From contig NZ_QEQF01000003.1 in the NCBI RefSeq assembly GCF_003253115.1, positions 1 to 64,000 on the forward strand: DNA of 64,000 bases, in the 5' to 3' direction. This stretch comes from Haemophilus_A paraphrohaemolyticus_A (GTDB lineage Bacteria > Pseudomonadota > Gammaproteobacteria > Enterobacterales > Pasteurellaceae). Each line of letters starts with the position of its first letter. Position 1 is the first letter of the stretch. The translations under genes and the position numbers were made by a program. Shown here piece by piece: positions 16,782 to 24,080 of this stretch. Below the pieces are notes generated by a model. That model was not told the origin of the DNA, did no database searches, and saw only the letters and a program-made list of their open reading frames with translations.

Positions 16782-17207
16782 TTAGCTAGTATCTTTCCAT
16801 TTATCACTGGGTTCTCTCGTTGCTTTGAGGAAAATACCTTCCTTGTTTACTTCGTTGAGTGGAAAGCACGTTAAAGCATACAGTGAACATTGATTCTTTC
16901 CGCCAACTCGTGTCACTTCCAGAAAATGATGCTCGTTCAACTCTTCAATTGCTTTCTGTAAGCTTCTTTTTGAAAGGTTAAACTCTTCCTTTGCCCGATT
17001 GAGTGGTGCAGAGAGATCGCCATTATTCAAACGGTTGTATTTGCCTAGTAAGTGGAAGAATACCGATTTAGCGGCTAAGCTCAGATTTTTGAATTGCTCA
17101 CTGTTGATTAAATCGTGTCGTAACGGTGTAAACGTGCTACGGCTTAAAGCTTGCTTTAACTTACCTACATCTTCCGCTCTGCCTTTGCTTTTCGCATAAC
17201 TTGCCAT
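16782..17207 (-). CDS. Winged-helix-like satellite protein
   Basis: 141 residues from the ATG at 17207 (AGG 6 bases before it; an upstream GTG at 17237 is less likely). The middle reads as a helix-turn-helix that scans replication-type proteins: FKNLSLAAKSVFFHLLGKYNRLNNGDLSAPL, then EEFNLSKRSLQKAIEELNEHHFLEVTRVGG. This fits a phage/plasmid replication or regulatory protein. Two palindromic operator-like repeats lie upstream (17340-17379). Confidence 0.65.
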   Translation of the reverse strand: MASYAKSKGRAEDVGKLKQALSRSTFTPLRHDLINSEQFKNLSLAAKSVFFHLLGKYNRLNNGDLSAPLNRAKEEFNLSKRSLQKAIEELNEHHFLEVTRVGGKNQCSLYALTCFPLNEVNKEGIFLKATREPSDKWKDTS

Positions 17208-17339
17208 AATGTACCTAGTGAGTTTAGTGCCCACCACGTGGGCATTTGTTTAAATCGTTGCATATTGCTGAATGCGTTGTTTTGTAATACCTATAATTAG
17301 TTGTCTGGAACAGTCTTTTTATTGCCTAAATTGGGCAAT

Positions 17340-17379
17340 TCGTACATTTCATACGATTAAATTCGTATATTTCATACGA
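17340..17379. repeat. Two tandem palindromic operators
   Basis: TCGTACATTTCATACGA (17340-17356) and TCGTATATTTCATACGA (17363-17379), period 23 bp, each with inverted half-sites TCGTA/TACGA. They lie between two leftward genes, upstream of the winged-helix gene, and are likely binding sites for a dimeric regulator or replication iterons. Confidence 0.7.
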
Positions 17380-17409
17380 TAACGCCCCAATTATTCCGCC
17401 AGTCAGAAA

Positions 17410-17709
17410 TCAGTTTTTAAACATTAAAATCGTTTCGGCTATCGCTTTGATAAAGTCAGGCACTAACCACAAAAACAAGGCAGTAGCTATTCCAATTCCA
17501 CAAGCGATAAAGAAGAATTTAATGCCCATAGATATTTCTAAACCTGCTTTGTCAGCCCCTTGTTCGCTCATATTTCCCACGATACTTAAATTTGAATATA
17601 GATTACTGATAAATTTCTCTATGCTATAATTCGGTTCATCTGGTATCAAAAGCCTTGATTGCTCCCGCTTACTCTCTTGCAGTCTAGGCTTTTTCTTTTT
17701 GCTCATCAC
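17410..17709 (-). CDS. Small single-pass membrane protein, unknown
   Basis: 99 residues. A basic N-terminus (MSKKKKPRLQESKREQSR) is followed by a polar stretch and one strong membrane helix (about 64-90, FFFIACGIGIATALFLWLV). The start overlaps the stop of the 93-residue gene upstream. An exclusion, lysis-timing or anchoring role is possible but not supported by any motif. Confidence 0.65.
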   Translation of the reverse strand: MMSKKKKPRLQESKREQSRLLIPDEPNYSIEKFISNLYSNLSIVGNMSEQGADKAGLEISMGIKFFFIACGIGIATALFLWLVPDFIKAIAETILMFKN

Positions 17710-17987
17710 CCACCCCGTTGTTTCTGTAACGCCTGCAGTCTTTGCAAAGTCAATTCCTCACTTCTGATTAAGCTCTGAATGTATTCAGGCTCTTTCAGGT
17801 TTTTCGCATCTGCCTTGAGTTCGTCCACGAAAAACAATTGAGCGATAATCAATTCATTCAGCGGGTAAGGCTCTTCATCATTCCATAAGCTCATAAACGT
17901 AAATACATCAGCCCGCTTGTCGTGTAAGTAGTGTTTGATTGCTTGCCGTCTGATTAAGTGATTTGTTTTAGCTCTAATACATTGCAT
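17706..17987 (-). CDS. Satellite protein, 93 residues, unknown
   Basis: MQCIRAKTNHLIRRQAIKHYLHDKRADVFTFMSLWNDEEPYPLNELIIAQLFF... A basic start followed by predicted helices with Leu-rich heptads at the end (LTLQRLQALQKQ). It sits 3 bp after terS and overlaps the next gene by 4 bp, so it is in the same operon. Confidence 0.65.
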   Translation of the reverse strand: MQCIRAKTNHLIRRQAIKHYLHDKRADVFTFMSLWNDEEPYPLNELIIAQLFFVDELKADAKNLKEPEYIQSLIRSEELTLQRLQALQKQRGG

Positions 17988-17990
17988 TTT

Positions 17991-18395
17991 TTAAACCTCG
18001 CCAGGCTGTGCGAACAATTCCGCAAGCGTTGGTAATTCTTTTTCTATTTGAATTCTTACGGGCTCTGGTTTATCTAGCCCCAATAGCTTCGCTTTGCCCA
18101 TTATTGCCGCAATCATTGCGTTAGCGTTGCCGTTAGTTTTGGCAAGCTGTAAAGCTTCTTCTAATTGGTCTACGAGGTTGTCTACTGTAATTTTGTGTCT
18201 CTCCTGATGTTCTTTTTGCATCTCTTCAATCCTTGCCGTAATCTTGCCGTTACTTATTAACTCGTTGGCTTTACGGTGTATAGTTTCCGCTTTCATCTTG
18301 CCAGCATCGTAGGCTATGCGATAAGCCTCTGATGCATTGCCTGTCTCTATGTAGGCTTTTACAAAATGCTCCTGTTTTAGTGTTAACTCCGCCAT
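17991..18395 (-). CDS. terS: Terminase small subunit
   Basis: 134 residues. The N-terminus, LTLKQEHFVKAYIETGNASEAYRIAYDAGKMK..TIHRKANELISNGKI, is the Terminase_2 DNA-binding domain that recognises phage packaging sites. A coiled region follows (VDQLEEALQLAKTNGNANAMIAAIMGKAKLLGLDKPE) and mediates oligomer formation in the family. No large terminase is present in the element. In satellites a lone TerS redirects a helper phage's packaging motor to satellite DNA, which is the likely job here. Confidence 0.85.
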   Translation of the reverse strand: MAELTLKQEHFVKAYIETGNASEAYRIAYDAGKMKAETIHRKANELISNGKITARIEEMQKEHQERHKITVDNLVDQLEEALQLAKTNGNANAMIAAIMGKAKLLGLDKPEPVRIQIEKELPTLAELFAQPGEV

Positions 18396-18404
18396 TGTTT
18401 ACCC

Positions 18405-19061
18405 TTATTGGCTCTTTTCTGCCATCAAGTCCGTTCTGTACGCTCTTCTCCGATATTTCGGCAAGGATTGCCCACGTTCTCGCATAGCTCTTTTTTCTTG
18501 CTCAATAAGTACAACGGTTCGATAGTCATTCAGCAGTTCACTAGCTCGTGCCCGCAACGTGTGTGGGTTCATTTTGCCCGCTCTCTCTTTGCCTAGTACT
18601 TCAACTAAAGCCAGCTTTGCAATGCCTTTTCGTGCGTAAGCCTTCGCAAATTGTGCTCGTATTTCTTGCCAGCCTTTCATTCGCTTTTCAGTGAATAACA
18701 AATCTACCTTTTCACGGTTCGCCCTTGTCATCATTTCAAGCGTGATTTCTGTACCTGTGCGATGTTCTACAAAAGGGTTCACACCATCGCCATATTGTGA
18801 ATGCTCATAGAAATAGCTAACTGATTGCTCTAGCTCGTCATCAATTAAAAGCGGGGTTGAAGTCATCTGTTGGTGGTAAGCGATGATGGCCAAAGATTCC
18901 TTGAAGTAATTCGCCCCTGCCATCTCGATAATAATTTCATTCCCTAGCTCTAACACTAGAACGCCTAAATAAAAGTCTTTGCCATTGTTGGCCACTTCTT
19001 TCTGCAGTCTGATATACGGGAAATCTAGGCAACTCAATGTAGCTCTGATTGGTGCTTTCAT
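18405..19061 (-). CDS. Satellite protein, 218 residues, unknown
   Basis: No family recognised. The N-terminal half is strand-rich (RATLSCLDFPYIRLQKEV, YLGVLVLELGNEIIIEMAG). The C-terminal half is helical and very basic (RARASELLNDYRTVVLIEQEKRAMRERGQSLPKYRRRAYRTDLM), which suggests nucleic-acid or capsid contact. It lies 9 bp before terS, so a role in packaging or capsid redirection is an inference from position. Confidence 0.6.
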   Translation of the reverse strand: MKAPIRATLSCLDFPYIRLQKEVANNGKDFYLGVLVLELGNEIIIEMAGANYFKESLAIIAYHQQMTSTPLLIDDELEQSVSYFYEHSQYGDGVNPFVEHRTGTEITLEMMTRANREKVDLLFTEKRMKGWQEIRAQFAKAYARKGIAKLALVEVLGKERAGKMNPHTLRARASELLNDYRTVVLIEQEKRAMRERGQSLPKYRRRAYRTDLMAEKSQ

Positions 19062-19101
19062 CAGTTCGCCTATGCCTTGTGGAGATAGGTCATATTTGAT
19101 T

Positions 19102-19611
19102 TTATTTGTTATTTTGCTTTACCTCATCTTTAACAAATCGCTCTCTATAACATTTCGTAGCCGTGCCATCTTCTACCGCTTTCACGTGCTTAGCGGTAGC
19201 TCTGAAATTGCCTGTGAGGTAGTTTTTAACCGCTTTGAAGTTTGCTAGAACGGTTTTTTGTTCAGCCGTTAAGGTTTGATAGCCCACCAACTGAACCAGT
19301 TGAGCAAGTAGCAAACCGCCATCATCTAGCATTTGAGCGACTTTCTCGCATTCTTTCGCTAAATGGTGCTTGTGATGGTAGCAGTCAGGGAAATTCAGCT
19401 TACAGTGTTCAATGCTTGCGTTGGTTTGGTCGAACATTCGACTAATTTGTGCCACTGCTAAAAATCGTTGCTCATTCGCTTTCTGAGCGTTTTTCTCGCT
19501 TGCCTTAGCGTTTGCCTTGCCTTTCGGTTTTGGCGTGCTTTCTGTGCGTTTTTGTGCTTGCATTTGTGCCTTTAACGCTTTTAATTGTGTGATAGGGTTG
19601 TTTCGGGTCAT
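19102..19611 (-). CDS. Satellite protein, 169 residues, unknown
   Basis: Lys/Ala-rich N-terminus with low-complexity KPKGKANAKASEKNAQKANEQ (about 27-47), then a helical domain with two His/Cys-rich spots (EHCKLNFPDCYHHKHHLAKEC), which could bind metal. Three 22-bp operator-like repeats lie directly upstream. Not recognised. Confidence 0.6.
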   Translation of the reverse strand: MTRNNPITQLKALKAQMQAQKRTESTPKPKGKANAKASEKNAQKANEQRFLAVAQISRMFDQTNASIEHCKLNFPDCYHHKHHLAKECEKVAQMLDDGGLLLAQLVQLVGYQTLTAEQKTVLANFKAVKNYLTGNFRATAKHVKAVEDGTATKCYRERFVKDEVKQNNK

Positions 19612-19739
19612 TGTTTAGTTTCCTTTGTGATTGTCGTTTTATACAATTTCGATTGTCGTTTTGTACAATCTGGATTGTCGTTTCATTTGCGTTCCCCTGT
19701 TTTGGGGGAGTTAAATCCCCTGTTTTTGGGGATCAGCGT
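19612..19739. promoter_or_regulatory. Three 22-bp operator repeats and two hairpins
   Basis: GATTGTCGTTTT begins at 19629 and 19651 and GATTGTCGTTTC at 19673, exactly 22 bp apart. The first two contain ATTGT-N8-ACAAT inverted half-sites. Two G/C hairpins with T loops (CCCCTGTTTTGGGG and CCCCTGTTTTTGGGG) follow at about 19692-19735. Confidence 0.7.
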
Positions 19740-20387
19740 TTAGTTTCCTTTGCGTTCAAAATGTAATGCCGTTTCTAGTAATCGGGTTTTTCGGTCGGTG
19801 TAATTCATTCCCAATTTGATGAATACTGCGTTTTCTATCGTCAGTAGTTCAACTAGTTGCAACTGTTTAGCATTCAAGCATTCGCGGATTTCTACATCAT
19901 TCGGGTAAAGGTTATCAGCAAGCCATTTCTTGCGGGTTGCTCCTAGTGCAACGATATAAACCAGATTGTTCTCTCGGCTGTAAGCAAAGTGCTCCCCATC
20001 AAATCGCATCTGTATCGCATCGTTTAAAATGTGTTGGTTCGTGCTTAGGTGTTCCCGCTTGCTTATCCAATCACGCATTTCATTGAATTGTTTAATGTAT
20101 GCCTCTTTGAATGCGGCCGCTTTCTTGCCTCTAAAGCCCATAACCAAAAATGTAAAGCCGTCTTGCGTCATATTGAATTTTGGCTGTCTTTTATTCTGCT
20201 CATTGAGGTAATAGGACGCCTGAAAATTCAGGAGTCGGAATTCATCAGAACAATCAAGATTTTTTACAGTCTGAATAATGTTATCGTGTCGTTTTCCAAA
20301 AACTTCTGCGACTTTCAGCGTGTCAGTCATTGCTGTGGTTTCTTCGTGAAAGAGTTTGGGAAATACTGTAGTGGTTGGTGTTGTCAT
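19740..20387 (-). CDS. Rha family phage regulatory protein
   Basis: 215 residues. The N-terminal half matches the Rha (pRha) domain: EVFGKRHDNIIQTVKNLDC...FNMTQDGFTFLVMGFRGKKAAAFKEAYIKQFNEM. The C-terminal half (from about 110) is a second domain, possibly the ORF11CD3 type, with FAYSRENNLVYIVALGATRKKW. Rha proteins are known from temperate phages and interfere with growth in strains lacking integration host factor; the mechanism is not known. GAGGG precedes the ATG and the gene follows the 106-residue gene by 4 bp. Confidence 0.8.
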   Translation of the reverse strand: MTTPTTTVFPKLFHEETTAMTDTLKVAEVFGKRHDNIIQTVKNLDCSDEFRLLNFQASYYLNEQNKRQPKFNMTQDGFTFLVMGFRGKKAAAFKEAYIKQFNEMRDWISKREHLSTNQHILNDAIQMRFDGEHFAYSRENNLVYIVALGATRKKWLADNLYPNDVEIRECLNAKQLQLVELLTIENAVFIKLGMNYTDRKTRLLETALHFERKGN

Positions 20388-20391
20388 TGTG

Positions 20392-20712
20392 TTAGCCCTC
20401 GAAATGTTTCCAATAGTGATAAATTTCTGATCCTGTAAGCGGTGGTAATTTGCATCTTTCCCGCTCTGTATTGAGGATTTTTACAACCTTCAAAGCATTT
20501 TGGCGGTTTGCGATTTGATAGATTGTAAAATAGCCCCCTCGATTGCCTTTCTCGTCAGATTTCAGAATATTCACGCCCTCGTGTATAAAGTGATTGACTT
20601 CATTACGTCCGCAATTAAGAAAGTATTTAAAATCAATCTCCCGCCCGCTTATGCCTTGTGGGTGTTCAAGTAATGCAATAGCAACGGATGCCCTACGTGT
20701 TGGAAATGCCAT
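20392..20712 (-). CDS. Small satellite DNA-binding-like protein
   Basis: 106 residues, MAFPTRRASVAIALLEHPQGISGREIDFKYFLNCGRNEVNHFIHEGVNILKSDEKGNRGGYFTIYQIANR. The layout suggests a winged helix-turn-helix with a wing near residue 60 (GGYFTIY). It lies between alpA and rha in the same operon. No named family. Confidence 0.6.
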   Translation of the reverse strand: MAFPTRRASVAIALLEHPQGISGREIDFKYFLNCGRNEVNHFIHEGVNILKSDEKGNRGGYFTIYQIANRQNALKVVKILNTERERCKLPPLTGSEIYHYWKHFEG

Positions 20713-20723
20713 TGTTTAATCCT

Positions 20724-20987
20724 CTATGCTTTGCGATTGCTTGCTAGGCGTTGGATAAAAGCGTTAATCTCGCTTTCTAGGTATCCAACTGCATTTGTGC
20801 CGAGAGGGATTTTTTTCGGGAAATCGGGACGATAGCGGGCAGATTTCGGATTCTGCCAATCTGCTAAAGTGGTTCGCCCAATGCCTAGCATTTTCAAAGC
20901 CTCATTACGTCTAACAATGCGATCTGCCATTACTTGAGCCGTTGGCGGTGTAGTGGTTGTGATTGTGGTTGCTGTTACTGTTGTCAT
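20724..20987 (-). CDS. alpA: AlpA family transcriptional regulator
   Basis: 87 residues. After a Thr-rich lead (residues 2-15) comes a MerR-like helix-turn-helix: RIVRRNEALKMLGIGRTTLADW...PDFPKKIPLGTNAVGYLESEINAFIQRLA, the AlpA signature. In P4-like and PICI satellites AlpA or its relatives switch on excision and replication genes. GAGGTG precedes the ATG. A 10-bp phased repeat array lies 220 bp upstream. Confidence 0.85.
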   Translation of the reverse strand: MTTVTATTITTTTPPTAQVMADRIVRRNEALKMLGIGRTTLADWQNPKSARYRPDFPKKIPLGTNAVGYLESEINAFIQRLASNRKA

Positions 20988-21326
20988 TTACGCACCTCAA
21001 AAGTTATGTTTTGTTATGGTTAAAAAGGAAGTAGAAAGCCGTTTTAGGTTGCCTTCGGTTTCGGTGGGTATTGTGATTTGTAAATGCGGTAGGTTTTGGG
21101 AAGTTGCCAAAGGTTTTTGGGAAGGTGTTTTAAAAAAAGGTAGATTCTAGTAATACCAACGGTTTAACGCTATTTCATTTCCGAAAATATAGCGTGTTTT
21201 AGTGGTTTTTATATCTCTTTATATCTCTTTGTAGCTCTTTATATCTCTTTGTAGCTCTTTGCAGTTTAGTTCTTTGTAGTTCTTTGTAGTTCTTTGTAGT
21301 TTATTGAGGCAATAAAAAAGGCGTTA
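20988..21326. other. alpA upstream region
   Basis: About 340 bp without a supported gene. It contains the phased 10-bp repeat array at 21211-21300 and the terminator of the gene to the right. A plus-strand open frame at 20953-21150 has no ribosome-binding site or recognisable product and is not called. Confidence 0.65.
21211..21300. repeat. Helically phased 10-bp repeat array
   Basis: Five exact 10-bp steps of ATATCTCTTT or GTAGCTCTTT (21211-21260), a 15-bp break, then GTAGTTCTTT steps to 21300. The period equals one helical turn. It sits upstream of alpA and is likely a cooperative protein-binding array or an origin-type iteron set. Confidence 0.75.
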
Positions 21327-21338
21327 TTAAACGCCTTT
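21317..21338 (-). terminator. Terminator formed by the last codons
   Basis: On the minus strand AAAGGCGTT-TAAT-AACGCCTTT then TTTT. The stem begins inside the coding sequence, so the last residues Lys-Gly-Val and the stop codon are part of it. Confidence 0.8.
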
Positions 21339-21968
21339 GTAAAATTTACTGATTTCAGTTAATCGACTGCGGTATGTTTCAGGACTTTTAGCGGTTAAAG
21401 CCTCTATCTCAATTTCTTTTGCTAATACCCCCAATAATTCTGATAGTTGCAAATTATTGGGAAATCCGCTTGCTTTCAAATATTTACCAGATTTAGCTCT
21501 TGCTAATTCCTCCGCTAAAATTGCGATCATTTGCAGGTGTGTAGTTCGCTCTGTGGGGTTGTATTTAGGCTGTTCTTGCTGCTCTATTTCTTTTTGCTCT
21601 TCTTCGTTTATCTCTTGAATGGAATTTAATATTTCTTTCAGTACTTCAATGTATAAGCCGCATTTTTTCGCCTTTTTGTCAGATCTAAATCTCCCATTAT
21701 TTATAATAAAATTCAGCATTTCTTTAACGCTGTATATATCATAAGCATCAAGAGAATATTTTAAATATGGTGGGTCTACCAGTTCAAAAGCAAATTTTTT
21801 TGTATTTTCCTTTTGTAAATAATGGTTAATACGTGTTAATAAATATAAACCGCTTTCATTGATAGATATACTTTGTTCATTCGTTATTTTTTGAATTAAA
21901 TCAAATAATGAAATAAATTCTTTTTCTACCCATTTTTTAAATGTGTCTTGTTCTTCTTGTACATTCAT
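21327..21968 (-). CDS. Satellite protein, 213 residues, unknown
   Basis: Starts at the ATG 21968 just after AGGGGG (GTG 21971 is the alternative). All-helical, acidic, with a Glu/Gln-rich hinge (EINEEEQKEIEQQEQPKYNP, about 119-138). The C-terminal part (TTHLQMIAILAEELARAKSGKYLKASG...) looks like the small accessory domains seen in phage regulatory proteins. It is a single-gene unit with its own terminator. No function proposed. Confidence 0.65.
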   Translation of the reverse strand: MNVQEEQDTFKKWVEKEFISLFDLIQKITNEQSISINESGLYLLTRINHYLQKENTKKFAFELVDPPYLKYSLDAYDIYSVKEMLNFIINNGRFRSDKKAKKCGLYIEVLKEILNSIQEINEEEQKEIEQQEQPKYNPTERTTHLQMIAILAEELARAKSGKYLKASGFPNNLQLSELLGVLAKEIEIEALTAKSPETYRSRLTEISKFYKGV

Positions 21969-22333
21969 CACGCCCCCTATGCGTTCGCCCCTATCTGTGT
22001 GAAAGGCGTGTAGAAAGGATAAATAGGGGTTATCCCTTTCGATGCGGTAGCTACTCCGCCATCTATCTACACTTATTCGGTTAAAGATTTTCTCTTGTTT
22101 GTGTTTGTTCGTATTTGTTTATAAAAACTGGATTAGCAATAAAAAAGAGTTTCCAGGGCGGTATTTAAGACTTTTTCTCTGAACTTTTTACCTACCTCCG
22201 TACAATGAAAACGATGTGGATTAAACGAAAGACTAAAAAGAAAAAACCGTAGAATAGTTTGATGCGTAATTCCTAGTATTTAACTCGCACCCGCTTACGC
22301 CCGAAACGTTCCCAAACTCATTCTACAGTTAAT
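21969..22333. other. Gap between the unknown gene and the Panacea pair
   Basis: About 365 bp. I see no gene, no strong repeat and no clear terminator. It must hold the promoter for the leftward gene at 21968, but no convincing -35/-10 pair stands out. Confidence 0.5.
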
Positions 22334-22591
22334 TCATTCTAGCGTTTCTATTCTCGCTTGCTTGTAAACGATATAGCTTCTGTGTTTTATAAATTCGTGT
22401 TCACCTTGCTCAATATAACAAGCGTTATCGTGTGGTTTATCTGGCTTTACGCTTGAGCAGTTAACAAGCAAAATTGCATTTTCTTGATTTAGTTCCCCAT
22501 CAAAACACGGATCTGTAAGTAGAAAAAATAAATGCTTGAGGTCGTCATTATCCCCTGTGAAAGTAGGTAGCAATAGCGTGATTTTTCGCAT
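22334..22591 (-). CDS. Putative toxin paired with Panacea (PanT-like)
   Basis: 85 residues from the ATG at 22591, 1 bp after the stop of the Panacea gene. Strand-rich (RKITLLLPTFTG, NAILLVNCSS) with the tail ACYIEQGEHEFIKHRSYIVYKQARI. I recall this 'C-x-x-x-x-G-(D/E)-H-x-F-I-K-H-x-S-Y-(V/I)-x-Y-x-x-A' block from small proteins encoded beside Panacea or other antitoxins, but I cannot name a biochemical activity. Toxin role is inferred from the pairing. Confidence 0.6.
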   Translation of the reverse strand: MRKITLLLPTFTGDNDDLKHLFFLLTDPCFDGELNQENAILLVNCSSVKPDKPHDNACYIEQGEHEFIKHRSYIVYKQARIETLE

Positions 22592-22592
22592 A

Positions 22593-23174
22593 CTAAAGCC
22601 CCGCAAATAAGCGGTCTATTTCCTCTTGCTCTTTGTGCTCTTGCAATATCTCCGCTATGTGTGCCTTGCTTTTGCCTAAGTGTGCTAACAAATCGGGTAA
22701 CTTGATCTTCTTGCTACTGCCTTTCGGGTCTTGCCATTCTGGTACGTGTCTTTTGTTGTGCGTATATTCCACTAACTCGAACGTTTTAAAATGCCCAAAA
22801 TCAGCAAAAACTCTATTTAAAATTTGCTCATCATTAAGAGATAAACAATCCCAAAAATATTCGTCATTTTCGTCAATTTCTTTTGCTAGGCTTACACAAT
22901 AATTTGCATCGTCTTTGATCCAATTATCCCACACGGTCGCACTCCCGCTTAATTGTGGTAGCGTTTCCCCGTGAATAAGGTTCAATGTTTTAGAAAGTAC
23001 GGGGCCATAAGGCAAAGAGTAATACTCATCGCCAGTAATTGATTTGTCGTATTCTTTCCAACTCAAACGGTCAGCAAGGTAAAGCAATTTCATCAATTTT
23101 AAATGCTCCATTGTTCCCCCCGCTTTATGCAATAAATAAGCGGACGCTTGAGCAGTTTTTAATTCGTTGAACAT
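22593..23174 (-). CDS. Panacea (SocA-like) antitoxin
   Basis: 193 residues. The N-terminal Panacea/DUF4065 domain spans about 8-125: ASAYLLHKAGGTMEHLKLMKLLYLADRLSWKEY...SLPYGPVLSKTLNLI...FADFGHFKTFELVEYTH. This domain is known to neutralise many unrelated toxins encoded next to it. The C-terminal helical tail (LPDLLAHLGKSKAHIAEILQEHKEQEEIDRLFAGL) may be the toxin-binding part. Upstream gene of a two-gene operon. Confidence 0.82.
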   Translation of the reverse strand: MFNELKTAQASAYLLHKAGGTMEHLKLMKLLYLADRLSWKEYDKSITGDEYYSLPYGPVLSKTLNLIHGETLPQLSGSATVWDNWIKDDANYCVSLAKEIDENDEYFWDCLSLNDEQILNRVFADFGHFKTFELVEYTHNKRHVPEWQDPKGSSKKIKLPDLLAHLGKSKAHIAEILQEHKEQEEIDRLFAGL

Positions 23175-24000
23175 TGTTCCCCTCTTTTGCTTTTTTGGTT
23201 CTCTAAGGTTCGATTAGGTTTATTTTACTGATTTTTTAAACAGTTTCAAGCGGTCGGATTTGGCGGATTTTTTGTAAGGTTGAAAATTTTAACTTTGCGG
23301 TTGGTTCATATTGTTCCTATATTTTCTGAAAAATTGTCGTGCGTAAAAAATTGATTGGGCGGGCGGTTCTTTAGGCTTGCTACTTTCTTTTAAAAACTCC
23401 CCCCACCTTGTGTGTGAGAGGGTATCAGGAAATGGCTGATACCCCACTAAAAACAGTTATTTTGGCTTGAATGATGATGATTTTGCAAGGTTTTAATGGA
23501 TGTGAGTGGGTGTGCCCAGTTTTGGGCATACCCCACTAAAAAGCGGTTATTTTGGCTTGAATGATGATGATGCCCTAGAGGTCAAAAAACTGCGGTTTAC
23601 CGCGCGTACCTTACCCCGTGGCAAGGCATAGCCCTCTGGGAGTACCTTTTACATCTGTTGGATTCGTTCAACATCTATCAACATCTATTAACCTACTGAA
23701 TTTTCAGGTGGTTGCGGGGTATGCACCAACGGTGTATACCAATCCGCACAAATTTGTGCTGATTAAAACCTCCCGAATTTTCGGGAGATTAAGATTGAAA
23801 TCTCCCCATTTTTGGGGGGATTAAAATAGATAAAAATGTAAGGTTTTGGCAGGTTTATACCTTAAGTTTTACTAAGTCGGCAAAGATTGTAGATTTATTG
23901 GATTTCTTCCGATAATTACCCTTTGGGGGGAAGCTAGATTTCCCTTTTTGGGTAATAAGGACCGTAAAAGTACCGTTCATAACTGCGATCACACTCTTTA

Positions 24001-24016
24001 TGTGATAAACATCACA
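24001..24016. promoter_or_regulatory. CRP-like site inside a tandem palindrome
   Basis: TGTGATAAACATCACA is a perfect TGTGA-N6-TCACA. It arises at the junction of two 19-bp repeats ATCACA-N7-TGTGAT (23989-24007 and 24011-24029), so it may instead be part of operators for a satellite regulator. No start codon lies close on the plus strand. Confidence 0.45.
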
Positions 24017-24042
24017 CTCTTTATGTGATTGGTTGGGGTAAT

Positions 24043-24075
24043 AAAAAAGGGTACGCCCATTTCTGGTAGTACCCT
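24043..24075 (-). terminator. Terminator of the toxin-antitoxin operon
   Basis: On the minus strand AGGGTAC...GTACCCT followed by TTTTT, a few bases after the antitoxin stop codon. Confidence 0.75.
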
Positions 24076-24080
24076 AAAAA

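Larger units (their letters stand above)
23175..24080. other. Non-coding region rich in hairpins and repeats
   Basis: About 900 bp. Two units, each a hairpin (GGTATCAG...CTGATACC at 23421-23442; GGTGTGCCCA...TGGGCATACC at 23509-23532) followed by CCCCACTAAAAA and a shared ~40-bp direct repeat with TTTTGGCTTGAATGATGATGAT. Further hairpins: GGTATGCACC-AAC-GGTGTATACC (about 23719-23741), CTCCCGAA-TTTT-CGGGAG, CTCCCC-ATTTTT-GGGGGG. Near 23988-24028 two copies of ATCACACTCTTTATGTGAT enclose TGTGATAAACATCACA. The 68-codon plus-strand frame at 23618 lacks support. Confidence 0.7.

Noticed and set aside
20953..21150. 65-codon plus-strand frame opposite the alpA start
   Set aside because: It overlaps alpA in antisense, lacks a ribosome-binding site and has no recognisable content.
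21211..21300. CRISPR-like short repeats
   Set aside because: The units are 10 bp with no unique spacers, and there are no cas genes; it is a phased tandem array.
23618..23824. 68-codon plus-strand frame in the satellite gap
   Set aside because: No good ribosome-binding site; it runs across several hairpins and the sequence is better explained as structured non-coding DNA.
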